Shown here: piece by piece, positions 11,786 through 23,400 of the stretch
Position numbering within the stretch: the stretch's first letter is position 1
Layout of the letters: each line of letters starts with the position of its first letter
Assembly (NCBI GenBank): GCA_036850595.1
Contig: CM072156.1
Coordinates: 5,759,441 to 5,823,440 of the forward strand
From: Rhyacichthys aspro
Taxonomy: Eukaryota > Chordata > Actinopteri > Gobiiformes > Rhyacichthyidae
Length of the DNA: 64,000 nucleotides
Direction of reading: 5' to 3'
Notes under the pieces: generated by a model
Told to the model about the DNA's origin: nothing
Seen by the model: only the letters and a program-made list of their open reading frames with translations
Database searches by the model: none
Made by a program: the position numbers and the translations under genes

Positions 11786-13227
11786 CATTCAACTCCTAGG
11801 ACAAAGAAAAAATGTTAGCCAATATATACAAAACGGAAAGAACAACCTTAATAGCAAACAGTGATAAGAGAACTTGAGTGACCTTAGCTACAATAATACT
11901 TTCTGCAAACAGTAGGATCTCCTCAAAGTGAGATACTACACATAATGCTTTCCATTATTAGAGAAAGGCCAGCATTGTTGCCTTAGTAAACAGATATCTA
12001 TGTGACCACCCCAGACATTTCTCGAAGAAGGTCACCTGTTCAGGGAAGCTGAAAACCAGAAGCAAAATGGCCAAATTCAAGACTATACTTATTAAATACT
12101 GTTGTCCTAGTTGGAACAGGAGTTATAAAGCATAGAAATATGGTTAAATTAGCCAAAATAGTCCTAATAAGATGTGTTAAATGGTTTCAAACTCTTTTAA
12201 TCTACCAAAAGTGACAAAAAACAAAGTGGAAATTGAAAGGTTGAGTTGCATCCTGTAGTTGAGGGATGTCCAAACTGTGTCCCGCTGAGCATTTTTCAGC
12301 AAGTTCTAAAAATACATCCTTAAATCCACCCTTCGGGGTAAGCCTCACGTGTTGATAATAATGCTGGGAGGTGGCAGCAGTGATAACAGCTGCCGTTAGC
12401 TCTTGTCACAGGTAAAAGCTCAATGTGACAGACAGAATCATCAAAAGAACAGTGGTTTTCTATGATGTGGCTCTGTAAGCACCAGTCATTATGTCACTAG
12501 GTAATGGTGCCAGACCGTTAGCTCTCTGCCCTGTTGCACACAAACCTACGTGTATTGAGTTAATCTTTTCTTTCTTTTATGGATTTGCAGCCAACAGCCA
12601 ATGTGTGTGTGGTTAATGAGTTATCAGTTCATAATGAGAGTCTGGCCTAAACTAAATGATCATCTGCTGTTTGAGGCCTATTATTGTCAGAAAAACGTGC
12701 TAATGTAGGTTAATAAATTTCATTAACTCTGTTGAGTCTTTGCTGCAGCCTTAAACAGAGTATGTGTGACCAACCTGTGGTCCTCGGACTAAATAAGGCT
12801 CTTTATGAATTATTTCTGGCCTCACAGAAAAAAAATTGTTGTCAATAAAGCTTGACTTTGTAGATTTTTAAGAATAAGTAAAAAAAATTAAAAAGCACAA
12901 AATGGCAAAGGATGAAAAAAGTATCCACCCAGGAAAAAAATAGATAAAAAGGCAAAACAAGACAGAAACAGCACTGTGTTTGAACAATATACATCAGTGG
13001 TCATTTTATTTTATAACATATTGTTTTTATTTTGAAGGGCATGACCATCCTGTCAAAAAGAAATTCTATGGCTGATTTTCTGAAAAGTTTATTCCACATT
13101 TGATCCATTTTGTTAACTATAAAACACTAATGTTGAGTAGATTTTTGTTACCTCTTGTAAGAGTCCCTTCATATTTTTGTTCCATATGCGACCCTCAGTG
13201 AAAAACACCCCTGCTTTACCCACTAAC

Positions 13228-13440
13228 CTTTAGTTTGGTCGGCGCTGTCTGTCAATCAAAGTCCTTTTTCCTGGTTAATGGTGTATCCAGATCTAAACTC
13301 CCAGTGATACACATGCGTCTCTGGAGCGGGTGGGGTGTGCACTCTCTTAAACAGCTGCTTTACACGAGCTGGGTCTCTGTGCGTCTTATGTCAGCTCAAG
13401 AGGGCAGGTCCACGCGCTCTGATTGGCCAACAAGTGGCAT
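13228..13440 (-). promoter_or_regulatory. 5' UTR exon and promoter of elovl7 copy A
   Basis: The minus-strand donor CTAAAG/GTTAGTG lies at 13228/13227, and the matching acceptor (TTTGTCCTAG) lies just upstream of the start codon near 11798. Upstream of this non-coding exon is an inverted CCAAT box (GATTGGCCAA, 13421-13430). The whole arrangement is repeated at 19066-19280 for copy B, which shows that both copies carry their own promoter. Confidence 0.6.
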
Positions 13441-13965
13441 AAAACAATTCCAATAAAAGTGGTGTGTTTATTATTTAAGTGCTGATTACTTACATCATAA
13501 GTACAGCACTTCATTGGTCTTACTCACCAAGTCGTTTGTTAGGCCAACTCAGGTAATAGGCTACTTTTGATCGCTGTGTTTACTTTTACTCAAGTAGGTA
13601 TGTGTATATATTTTGTATAGAACAGTAGAATACAGATTTTGTCTTCTTGGCCCACCTCTGACCATTCATTCACTGATCTCCAGTATTGTTCACTGAATAA
13701 AAGGACTTTTTTTCATTGTGTGTAACCAAACTTGAGTTTTAAACTATCTTTCACTGTTCCAGCAGCTGCTGACAGCCATAAGCTCAAAAACAAATACAAA
13801 TTCTCTTGGAAATGTCAACAGGATAGTAGGGTTTTGAATCCTGGGTAACTCCCATGTTTAGATTATGCATACCATTTTTTAATAAAGCAGCTGAAAGGCA
13901 TATCCTGCAAAAGTAATTCTTCCCCTTTATATAGCTGTTTTCCTGTTCAGCATGTTCAAAGGTAA

Positions 13966-14289
13966 GTTCTATACAAATCAAAAAAACATTTTAACAATAA
14001 TACAAGGAGGCCCTCATAAAGAAAACTCCTGAATGCAGTTGTCCAGCGGAAAATGTCACATTTATAGTGCAAAATACCAAAGAATTATTAAAAGGTGACA
14101 CCCAGAAAGTGTATTTCATCACAGACACAGATACAACTGTGAGCACAATGGTTGCCTCTAAATGTATATGTAAACCATATCTAAAGATAAGATTAGATAA
14201 CACAGTTGGATTGCAAACCCAATTTTTACTTTTTCCTGTCACATTTTGTGTTTACAAATGGGTTGATTTTAATAACTTTTGAAAGTCTG
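13966..14289. other. Unique spacer between duplication copies
   Basis: About 320 bp with no counterpart at the far sides of the two copies. AT-rich, no gene and no recognised repeat. It probably holds the duplication junction. Confidence 0.4.
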
Positions 14290-15179
14290 TATCACTGTGA
14301 CCCCACATGGACCTCTTAATAAAATGTCAGTCTGAAAATTTGTACAATTAGAGCCTGTTAGGACTGAGTTTCACACTGAAACATAAACAATGTGAATGAT
14401 ATCTGACAATGATGACTTTACTAATGAGTGGCTGCAAAGGGCATCTGACAGATACCATTACTTTGATTATCCTTCCACTGTTAAATATGTCCCTCATTAA
14501 TACATGGCATTAGACAACTTGAATTTCAATATAAGATTAGACATGAGAAGGATGGCCAGTGACATGTCTGTTTGTGTTTATGTCTCACACGTTCATCCTA
14601 ATGACGACCTAGTTATCCCAGAAGCAGGAGTGGACCTGCGAGGGGGGCTCCCAGACAGACAGGGGCTGTTGGGACTCATCACTGAAGACAGATCGTGTGC
14701 CAGAAGGTTTGGGCTGTCCTGTGCTCAGCTCTCCACTCAACCAACTGTACCAGCGATACGTCAGATCACACGGACATCACAGAGCTGAGGTTTCAGTGCC
14801 TCTTGTCCATCACATTGGAGTGTCATAAAGTAAAACTGATGCAGCTGTTGGCAGTCTCATTACAGAGCACTGAGGTGTAGAAGTGCTGCTGAGGCAGAAG
14901 AAGGGTCAGTGTGCTCATATCTTATTCTATTAGAGCTTAAGACACGCACCAAACCATTTTCATTCGGGTCAATCACACTGCAAGATAACTCACTTTGGTG
15001 CATAACACCCCCTAGTGGTAGAAAAGACCTATTGCAGATACTGCTCAGCGTCACTGGCAATTACAATCTCCAGATAGAACAGTTCCTTTAAATGCACAAG
15101 CCTGTCCAACTCCAGCTGGAAACCCATAAACAAATTAATATTAAAGCAAGAGGATAGAAAGGACTAGTGTTAAGTGAGA

Positions 15180-16040
15180 GTACAATCGTTTTATTTTCAT
15201 AAATACAATAAAATACAATATAAACAATATAAACATCAAGTCATAGTCTTACAATATTAACAGTATAAGAAAATAGTAAATAAGAATCACCAACATTGCA
15301 TGTATTCCATCCAGTGTTATCTGGGCTGGTTTCACTGTCAGCTCAGAGGGTCCTCTTTCACCAAAGGAGCAGCATGTTACATCACCTTTAACTCAAGATC
15401 ATTATAACCAGATAGTATTCTCCTACTCCACTGACTTCAGTCCAAAAGCAAGGTCTTTTAGCCCAGGCTTTCACACATGAAGCCCAACTCAAGCAGGCAA
15501 AGGAGGCTATTGAACGCATTTTCACTTTTGTCTAATAGTAAACCTAAGTTGTAACCTGTTAATGTTAAGCTTTCTGTGTATCAGTAAGAAGTAGTAAAAC
15601 TAAAAGCTCTACTTTGGGTCCTATAAGAACCAGCAATGCAGTTTTCCTCTTGGAACCTGTCACTCTGCTTCATAGGAAAATGTCAGTAGTTAGTTGTGTT
15701 TATGTAAAGACCTAACCATCAGCAGCTGTGACCCAGGCCAAACGAGTCATATCACCGCAACAGTACAACTAAACCATTTCAAATGTCAATGTCCATTTTG
15801 GCCAGGTGAAATAAACCCTTAAATCTTTAGTGCATCATTGAATCACAGTCACTAAAATCTTTTGAAAGGTCACAAAGATAAAAATGATCACTTGATTGCT
15901 AGAGTGGAAAGCTGATGGTAATCATTTTTACAATAATTTAAAATGGTTTAAATATAACGTGTAAAAGTTTGATTACTGATACTCATGAATACAAAAAGGA
16001 TAATTGAAATTTTAAGAAGTTGGTGCTGTAAACAAAAATA
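15180..16040. other. Copy-B-specific downstream sequence
   Basis: Parts match copy A (for example the GATCATTATAACCA word near 15395 and near 8527), but most of these 850 bp lie between matched blocks and are missing from copy A. No open frame of note. It contains minus-strand AATAAA-type signals, such as the complement of TTTTATTTTC at 15190, that could serve copy B polyadenylation. Confidence 0.35.
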
Positions 16041-16173
16041 TTATAAAACCCATATCTTGGGTCAATAAAGTTTAAATCCATTTATAGATAGTCTTCAACA
16101 GTCTACGCAGGGCTGATGTCTACCTCAGTGGTTCTTAGTGACACAAACCCTGTCCTGCCCTGATGAGTCTGCC

Positions 16174-18194
16174 TCATTCATCTTTGTGGTGACTGGCGTG
16201 TCCATTCATTGTTCCGCTCATAACGCCGTTGGTGTGGTGTGCCCACGTCTGAGCCTGCAGCACTTTAGGGAGCCTCTTGCCTTTGGTGTAGGCGTGGTAG
16301 TAGAAGTTGAGGAAGAGGAACAAGAAAATCATGCCGTACGAGCCAATGATGTAGATGAAGATGGGGAACTGGTAGGGGCAGTCCTTCAGGAAGAAATACT
16401 GGCAGATGTGTGTAGTCACCATCACAAACTGAATCTGAGGAGAGACGGAAAAAAGGGTTTAACCACTTTCAATGAAATGGGAATCGATTGAGCAAGACTT
16501 GACTTTCCAGAGTTGTGTAGTGATCATTTCTTATGCAATACACATTGGTTGTTTATAATTATTAGACTAGGATAGGATCACAGAGAGGTTTGAGTTGTCT
16601 CATTTCTGTCTAAAGCTTTAAAGTTTACTTACCAGCTGAATGGTGGTGAGGTGCTTCTTCCACCACAGGTACTTCTGGTATTTGGGGCCCATTGCGCTCA
16701 GTCCATAGTATGTGTACATAATGACGTGAACAACACTGTTGAGCAGAGCGTGGAATGTCCCGAGGCCACCTGAAACAAAAAAAGATGGAGGAAACAATAA
16801 AAAAAACGTGCCACTGACAAACTATATAGTCTCATCAATTGTGGTAAAAGGCAAAGCTGTAATGTACCTGCAGCAAATCGGACTCCGAACCACCAGGTGA
16901 AGGGCATGATGGAGTGATGGTAGACGTGGAGAAATGTCACCTGGCTGTTCTTCTTCCTCAGCACAAAGAAAATCTAAAAGACACACAAAATGTCAGTTCA
17001 ATTTGCATCACAAAGCCATACACACCTCAGACTGATGTGTGTTTAGGATTTAGCCCCTCACCGTGTCCAACATTTCAATGAACTTGGAGAAGTAGTAGAG
17101 CCAACATGTTGCTGCCATCTAGAGGAAAGACAAGAGAAGTTCGTTTAGAGAAATCTTTTTTTTTTTTTGCATCATGTTTTTATGTTGTACTATTTTGGCC
17201 ATTTTAAGGTGTCTTACCCTTACAGCCTGTGGTGAATCTGAGTAGTCGACCAAGTCACAGCGAAATGAGTATCCAGTTCCCCATCCTGACATCACAAACT
17301 GAAAAAAAAACAAAAACATTAAGTATTGTGTGTAAAGTAAAAAGTCCTCATGTGAAACTTTGTTCTTTATGTTCTCCTGTTTAACTATTTTGTAGCTCAG
17401 AACGTCCCAAACTGTGTAACTTTTGTTGCAGACCTCTTGTGCTCATCCTGACCTTGGTCCTGCTCATCCCGACTACTCCCTGTACTCTTTATCTTACATA
17501 CTTAGCGATATAAAAACCCCGTCCTGACTCCACTCTGTCTGTTACTGTGCAGACTATGTACAACTCTCACCTTACATAACAAAATTTCAATAACATGTGA
17601 AAAACATCTCAGAAAGACAATGTTTTTGTTTATAAATTGTAATTATTTAAATATATTAAGCATTAAGGAAGCTATGACTAAATATGGCATAAGGAAGTGG
17701 CTTTAGCTTCACTCGTCACATTTAGCCAATATTTAAAAACCTGTCAAGCATGAAAAATACCTTCTGCATGTGTCATAGTTTGCTTCGCTAAGAACCCAGA
17801 AATAATACCAGAAACAATGCAAATGTGTGGTTTGCGCTTTTGTCATGTTTTTGTAACCTACCTCGTAGCACAGGTACAGGGACAGCGCCACCACGCCAAA
17901 GTTGTAGATGATGAGAACTTTTTTCAGGTCGAAGGCTTTGCGATTCTCCATCAGCCGCGGCCCCAGCGACGACACAAAGTAAATGTACGCCAATATGATT
18001 ATTGTTTGGGGGACTGGAGAGGACATGAGCAGCCAGTTCTCTGTACGGATGTCTGCAAACAATTCAGACAGGTTTGTGAGAAAATAATTTGAAATTTTGG
18101 AGTAGACAACTTCCAGGGTTCAGGACTCACCAGCACTTTGGATGAAACGATCATAAGCAAGTGCAACGGTAGACTTCATGTTGTTGAACTCCAT
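16174..18194 (-). CDS. elovl7: Very-long-chain fatty acid elongase, ELOVL7-type, copy B
   Basis: Second complete elongase gene of the tandem pair, with the same seven-exon structure: 18131-18194, 17862-18052, 17218-17298, 17062-17118, 16868-16973, 16633-16769 and 16174-16434, again 298 aa. Exon lengths are identical to copy A. Motifs: KFIEMLDT (124-131), QVTFLHVYHH (142-151), NSVVHVIMYTYY and TTIQLIQ across the last junction. The start is the ATG at 18194, one aligned with copy A and directly after the acceptor. All key residues are intact, so both copies look functional. The last exon differs from copy A at many residues in its first half but at only one in its final 44, with matching 3' UTR sequence, which suggests gene conversion. 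A separate promoter suggests independent regulation. Confidence 0.93.
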
Positions 18195-19065
18195 TTTTCA
18201 GCTAAAAGGACAAAGACAAAATATTATCCAGTGCATACAAAAAAGAAAAAGTTATGGTATTTAAAGACTTAAGGTGTGGGTAAGAAGTATTGCAACCTAC
18301 ACTTAATGCCAACCATTAATAAAGGAGGATCAATAATGTTGCCTTGGTGAACAGATTACTTTGTTTGGATACATTAATAAGGGATTTTTTTGAGAAAAGG
18401 GCTGTGTTCACTTGGCAAACTATCCTAGTTACTCAACAGCAGCTGAGAATCATTTTGATGAATGGGTGATTAAATGCTTCTAGTGACTAAATGTAGAAAA
18501 AGCCAGAGGCTAAAAGGATTGAGAGAAGTGTAAAAGCAGAAGGGAAGTTTTCTGCTACTCTCGTTGTTACAGGAAACAAAGTAATTACTGTAAAGTCAAA
18601 CTAACAGATAGGACCAAGATGGAAGAGCAGTGTCACAAAAGCAAGGCATGTGTCCTAGTTAAGTTACTGTGTGAAATATGTGGACTGTCTGGAGTCCATT
18701 AACAAGTCTCGACAAGCCAGTCGACGTTATAGTCCGGGATTGTGATGTAAAGAACCACGACACACCTATTTAGTTCACGTTGTTAAAGCCAACTCCCATG
18801 CTTAAACCCCTTCCTTTAATGCTCAGCAGGAAGTTGGAAAATGGTTAAATTACCGGGAATAGCCCAAAGAAGAAGTTTTAAATTAATAAATAGTCTATTT
18901 TAACCAGTTGAAAGTGACGAAAACCAAATCGAAAATTAACAAGTGAAGTTGCATCCTTAGTTGAAATCAATCACGAGCACGCTTTAACTTCAAAGCCAAA
19001 CTTTCATCCACTTTGGGGTCATTTTAAAAACTGAAAATGCTCAGAACACGTCTTCAGGGACTAAC

Positions 19066-19280
19066 CTTTAGTTTCGTTGCCGCTTTCTCTGAAGAAAAGT
19101 CTCGTTTCCTGGTTAATGGCGTATCCAAATGTTAAAGTCCCGCTGATGCACCTGTCTCAGTGAAGCAGGAGACGCGTGCACTATCTTCCCCGCTGTTCTG
19201 CACGAGCCCGGGTCCTCGCGCATCTTTATGTCAGCACGAGGGCGGGGCTACGCGCTGTGATTGGCCAATAAGTGGTCCAA
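19066..19280 (-). promoter_or_regulatory. 5' UTR exon and promoter of elovl7 copy B
   Basis: Minus-strand donor CTAAAG/GTTAG at 19066/19065, paired with the acceptor (TTGTCCTTTTAG) just before the start codon. The promoter holds an inverted CCAAT box (GATTGGCCAA, 19259-19268) and an adjacent GC box (GGCGGGGC, about 19241-19248). The CCAAT box and its spacing are shared with copy A; the GC box is clearer here. Confidence 0.6.
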
Positions 19281-20408
19281 CAGGAAAATACGTAAAAAAA
19301 AATCAGTTCCTACGCGTCTACGTGATGCTTCGTCATTAAGTCGAAACCCGTTTGGACGCAGGAGCAATTAAGAGTTTCATCACACAAGAAGGGGCTGGAA
19401 AAAGTTTAAAAATACTAACTTCTTGGTTAGACTTATTTGAAATGTGAAAATTCATAAGAACAGGCCATTATCAGAAGAGTTTACTCCATTACATTTACTA
19501 TAACTATTTAAATAGGTTGTGCCTCATGCCAGGTGGACTTAAATATACTTAAATTATTATTTTATTGATTGAAGTAATTGATTTTGGACATTTTCTCATG
19601 TACTTTTGTGCCTATACTGATATTAAAAGTATTGAACTTCATTGGTTTTACTTACTAAACACTTTGTTTAGAGACTAACGCAGGTTATAGATAAATTAAT
19701 GTGTTTATTTTACAGGAGTACATGCTGTGTGTATGCATGTATTTTTACAGTACAGTAGAGGACACATTTTGGATTCCTGACCCATTCCTGACCACCATTC
19801 ATTTACTTATCTCCAGTATTTAGTGCCCAATTAAATAAAAGGGAGGATGAACATAAACTAACTCCTCCTTTTCATTTTATTTCAGATTTTAATGTGGTAT
19901 TAAAGCCAGTATGTTTAACCAAAGTTTCACTATCATTTACTGTTGGTTTCAGCTGCTGACAACCATAAGCTCAAAAACAAATGCAAATTCTTCTGGGAAT
20001 GTCAGGATGGTGGGTTTTTGAATCCTGGGTAACTCCCATGTGAACATTATGCATTTTTTTTAACAAAGCACCTGAAAGACAGCCTGCAAAAGTAATTCTT
20101 CCCCTTCTATAGCTGCACAGTGTGAGTCCATTAGTTCACATTTGATCATATCTCTGTTCAACATGTTCAAAGTGTTTAATAAAAACATATAAACCAAACC
20201 ATAGTTCAAAGAATTCTCCAACAAATGTAAAAAAAAACCAAACAAACTGCATTTGAACATACCATATATAAAACTATGTACATAAATCTTAAGGCAGTGC
20301 TTTAAATCCATAATTATCTTTGCGGATGTCCCTTTGTCTGTTTTGTTGACAGTCTTTTGTGAGTAACATGTGCTCAGTTGTAAACAGAAAGCTATTGTGT
20401 CAGCAGTA

Positions 20409-23400
20409 TTAGTCTTCATCGCTGCTCCATGTGTCCTGAAAGGCCGGGTTCAAGGAAGTCTGTCCAGCAGCGCTCTATAAGAAAGAAGACATTCAGCTTA
20501 ATATTGTGTTAAATATAATTAACAACTTTCATATTAACAACAGCATATATGTAGAGTTACATACACTGTCCACAACCATAAATGGATAATCTGTAAAAAT
20601 TACTTCCTGTTTAGCCCTCAGTTCTTGCCTAATCTGCCTGACAACTATGTTCCTCAACTGATGACAAACTGCAGGTGAATGTAGTACTTGAAGTGGAACG
20701 GGCATGACATAGTAATTTGTAATTAAATAAACACTAGCAGAATGCAGCTCTACATAATTAGGCTCAGTGCTAGCAACAAAGTGTTCCTCTGTCTGTGTAG
20801 GCTCTATGTGTCATAATTTGAATTCCTCAAATTGTGATCTCATTTCTAGCAGACAGATTAAATAAAAATGTGATGACTGTATTTGTTGTCACACAGGACC
20901 CACAAAGCAAAATAAATGTGTTTTAGTTTGTTTTCCTCATTATTACTGGTCACCTACCTTATTTGTGCTACTGCTCTCTTCTTCTTCATCTGGTGGACGT
21001 AGAACAGGGACCCATGCAAGTATGTTGCAGTCTTTTCCTCCACTATACATCTCCTACAAAAAGAAAAACATGTGGTTACCTGCTGTTGCTGTGTCTGTGA
21101 GTATCATTCATCAGAGCTATGATATCAGCAACGGGGAAAGTCATCATTAACCATAGGGGACCGAGAGTAATTAAAACGCTCAGCACAAAAAGTGAGCCCA
21201 TGGGACCCATTGTCTGTGCAGAGGGACTGGTATATATTACATCATACAGAAAGCACATGAGAAAGAAAACAGATGCTCAAATGACTACATGTGCTTTCTT
21301 TAAGGAGCTGCTGAACTGCATTCTGTAGTTTATTACGTACAGACAGCCTCTGCAGGACAATTTCAACTGGTTAAAAACGCGTCTTTGGTCTTCCTTTACC
21401 TTTTAAGGTAATCTATGAGCATCTCATTTGCCAAAAAGGCATGCCCTTTTCACAAAATGTGACCATAAAACGGTTAGCGCATAGGGAAATATAATTTTTT
21501 TTTCTACAGTAAAAACTGAACTTTGCGAAATAGTTTGCGTCACGTGGTGTCACTAGCATTTGCAGCTCTAACACACATTAAACTTTATATTTTAACATTA
21601 CTATGACACTAAGAAATGTGACGTGTGTATTGTTAAGAGACGAAATCACAGCACTTCCAGACCAAAAAACAGGTATTGTAGCCCTGGAGGGTTATCCTAT
21701 TGAACAAACAAACCTAGCAGAAATTGAAACAAAATCTATTCAGTTCACAAATGACTTAAACCTTCAACATGCAAGAACCTGGCTTCAAATACATGAATGT
21801 GTCTCTCCTCCTGCTTTGCTCACTTTCCTCACTCTTCGCTGTTGTAGAAAAAGGAAGTAAAGGCTCTATTCCACTGAGTTTGTCAAAACTTTAAATGTTA
21901 CGATTGACTGATGTGTTCCAATGATATACTACAAAGTTAAACACAAAACACATTTAATTTAAAAACCTGGTTAAAAATATAATAAATATATATAATATAT
22001 AAAAAAAATAAATGTTCTAATCCTAAATCACATCTCTTAATTCCAGCCAACAGTTCGGTAAACAATATTTGTTTTTTTGCAGCATCAATTATCCGTATGT
22101 GAATTTGTGGAGATTGCAGGGGACTCCAGTCCACTCTATGAAATACTTAGAAATATGTAACTTTACTACAGAAGTAGCAAGCAGGAGCAATGACACAGGC
22201 TTTGTCTTAGGTGTTGCTGCTAATTGGGACCTATTAAAACACACTTTTATACCAAATTACACATTTTACAACCCTAGAAAGCATTACTGAGAACAAGCAC
22301 CTGCACGTGTCCCCCGAACCAAAATTTGGGCCATTTCTCAACAACATATAAAATGTAAATATCCTCTATGGACTACACATTTAAATAAACATAAAAGTAG
22401 TTTAGTCTTTTAAAGGCTCAATGTTTAAATCTAATTTGCATTGGTCCCATGTACAACAGTTCATGCTTTAGTTTCTGTGTCATTGCTCCAGTCTGTTTCC
22501 CAAAACTGAGAATGTGCTCACAAGTATCTATTGTAGGTAATACACCTCAATTATAAAATAAAGGACTATCCCTTTAAAATGGGAGAGGTTTACTGTTCTC
22601 TGTTTCACTCTTCCTTGCACTAACCTTTTGTCAGTGTTTTCCAGAAGCACTAAGATATCAACAAGCAGAAGTTAAAAGCTTTACTGCGACACAAAAGAAA
22701 CTTAACATGTATCCAACTCTAAAAGGAGAACTATTTTAAATTCAGATTTCTTATGCACAGTGCCCCACCAACTCAGCATTTGGATTTATAATAGGCCAGT
22801 AGAGCCTATTATAACTTTTCTGTGTTATCTTTATGGAGGCTCATTTGGAGCTGCCATGGTGATTGCAAATTTTGGAGTTGTAAATTAATCTGCTGCTGAA
22901 GGGATATAATAAAATACACCGTGCAGCCCTACACCTGAGTCTGACTCGACCCTGACTCTTGGAAAAACAGATGGTGGAAATGCAAATAAAGCCAGAGCGG
23001 GAGAATGATGGATATAATGCCTTCTGCAGAGAGTAGGCCCAACCCCCACGTCCACATTCTCTCACCTGGTAGTCTGGGTGAAACTCGCAGCAGTCCACGT
23101 TATTGTAGTGGCCTCTGAGCATAGTGACCAGCTCTCCGGTGTGAAGGGCGTACATGGCCACCGAGCTGCCACACGGCACAAACACAAACTCTGGACTGCA
23201 GCCTCGCGACACCGTGAACTGGAGCCTTTTACGACTTTCATTGCAGACTTTCCCATAATTGACCTGAAAGAGAGAAAACACACAGAAGAGGAACACAGTC
23301 AGTTTACGTCAAATTCAAATCAAATTGTGTGAAAAGTATAAGTGTAGGTGAAAAATTGTGGGTGTTTTTCCTTATGGCAGTCAAATACACAGGTCCAGGC

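Larger units (their letters stand above)
7535..13965 (-). repeat. Segmental tandem duplication, copy A (elovl7-containing)
   Basis: This block and 14290-20170 are colinear direct copies. Matching stretches include the 3' flank (about 7680-7850 with 14380-14530), all seven coding exons, the adjoining intron edges, the 5' UTR exon and promoter (13228-13440 with 19066-19280), and the 5' flank (about 13760-13950 with 19950-20120). Copy A is longer mainly because of about 1.6 kb inserted in intron 5. Identity is high in exons, patchy in introns and roughly 80 percent or less by eye in flanks, so the duplication is not recent. Confidence 0.85.
14290..20170 (-). repeat. Segmental tandem duplication, copy B (elovl7-containing)
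   Basis: Direct colinear counterpart of 7535-13965, in the same orientation. Its right edge ends about 240 bp short of the ercc8 stop codon. It lacks the LINE-bearing insert of copy A but has extra sequence of its own downstream of the gene (about 15200-16040). Confidence 0.85.

Noticed and set aside
14593..14780. FSDES-like peptide on the minus strand resembling Tc1 transposase
   Set aside because: Only five residues match, without the DDE context, and copy A breaks the frame. Not enough to call a transposon.
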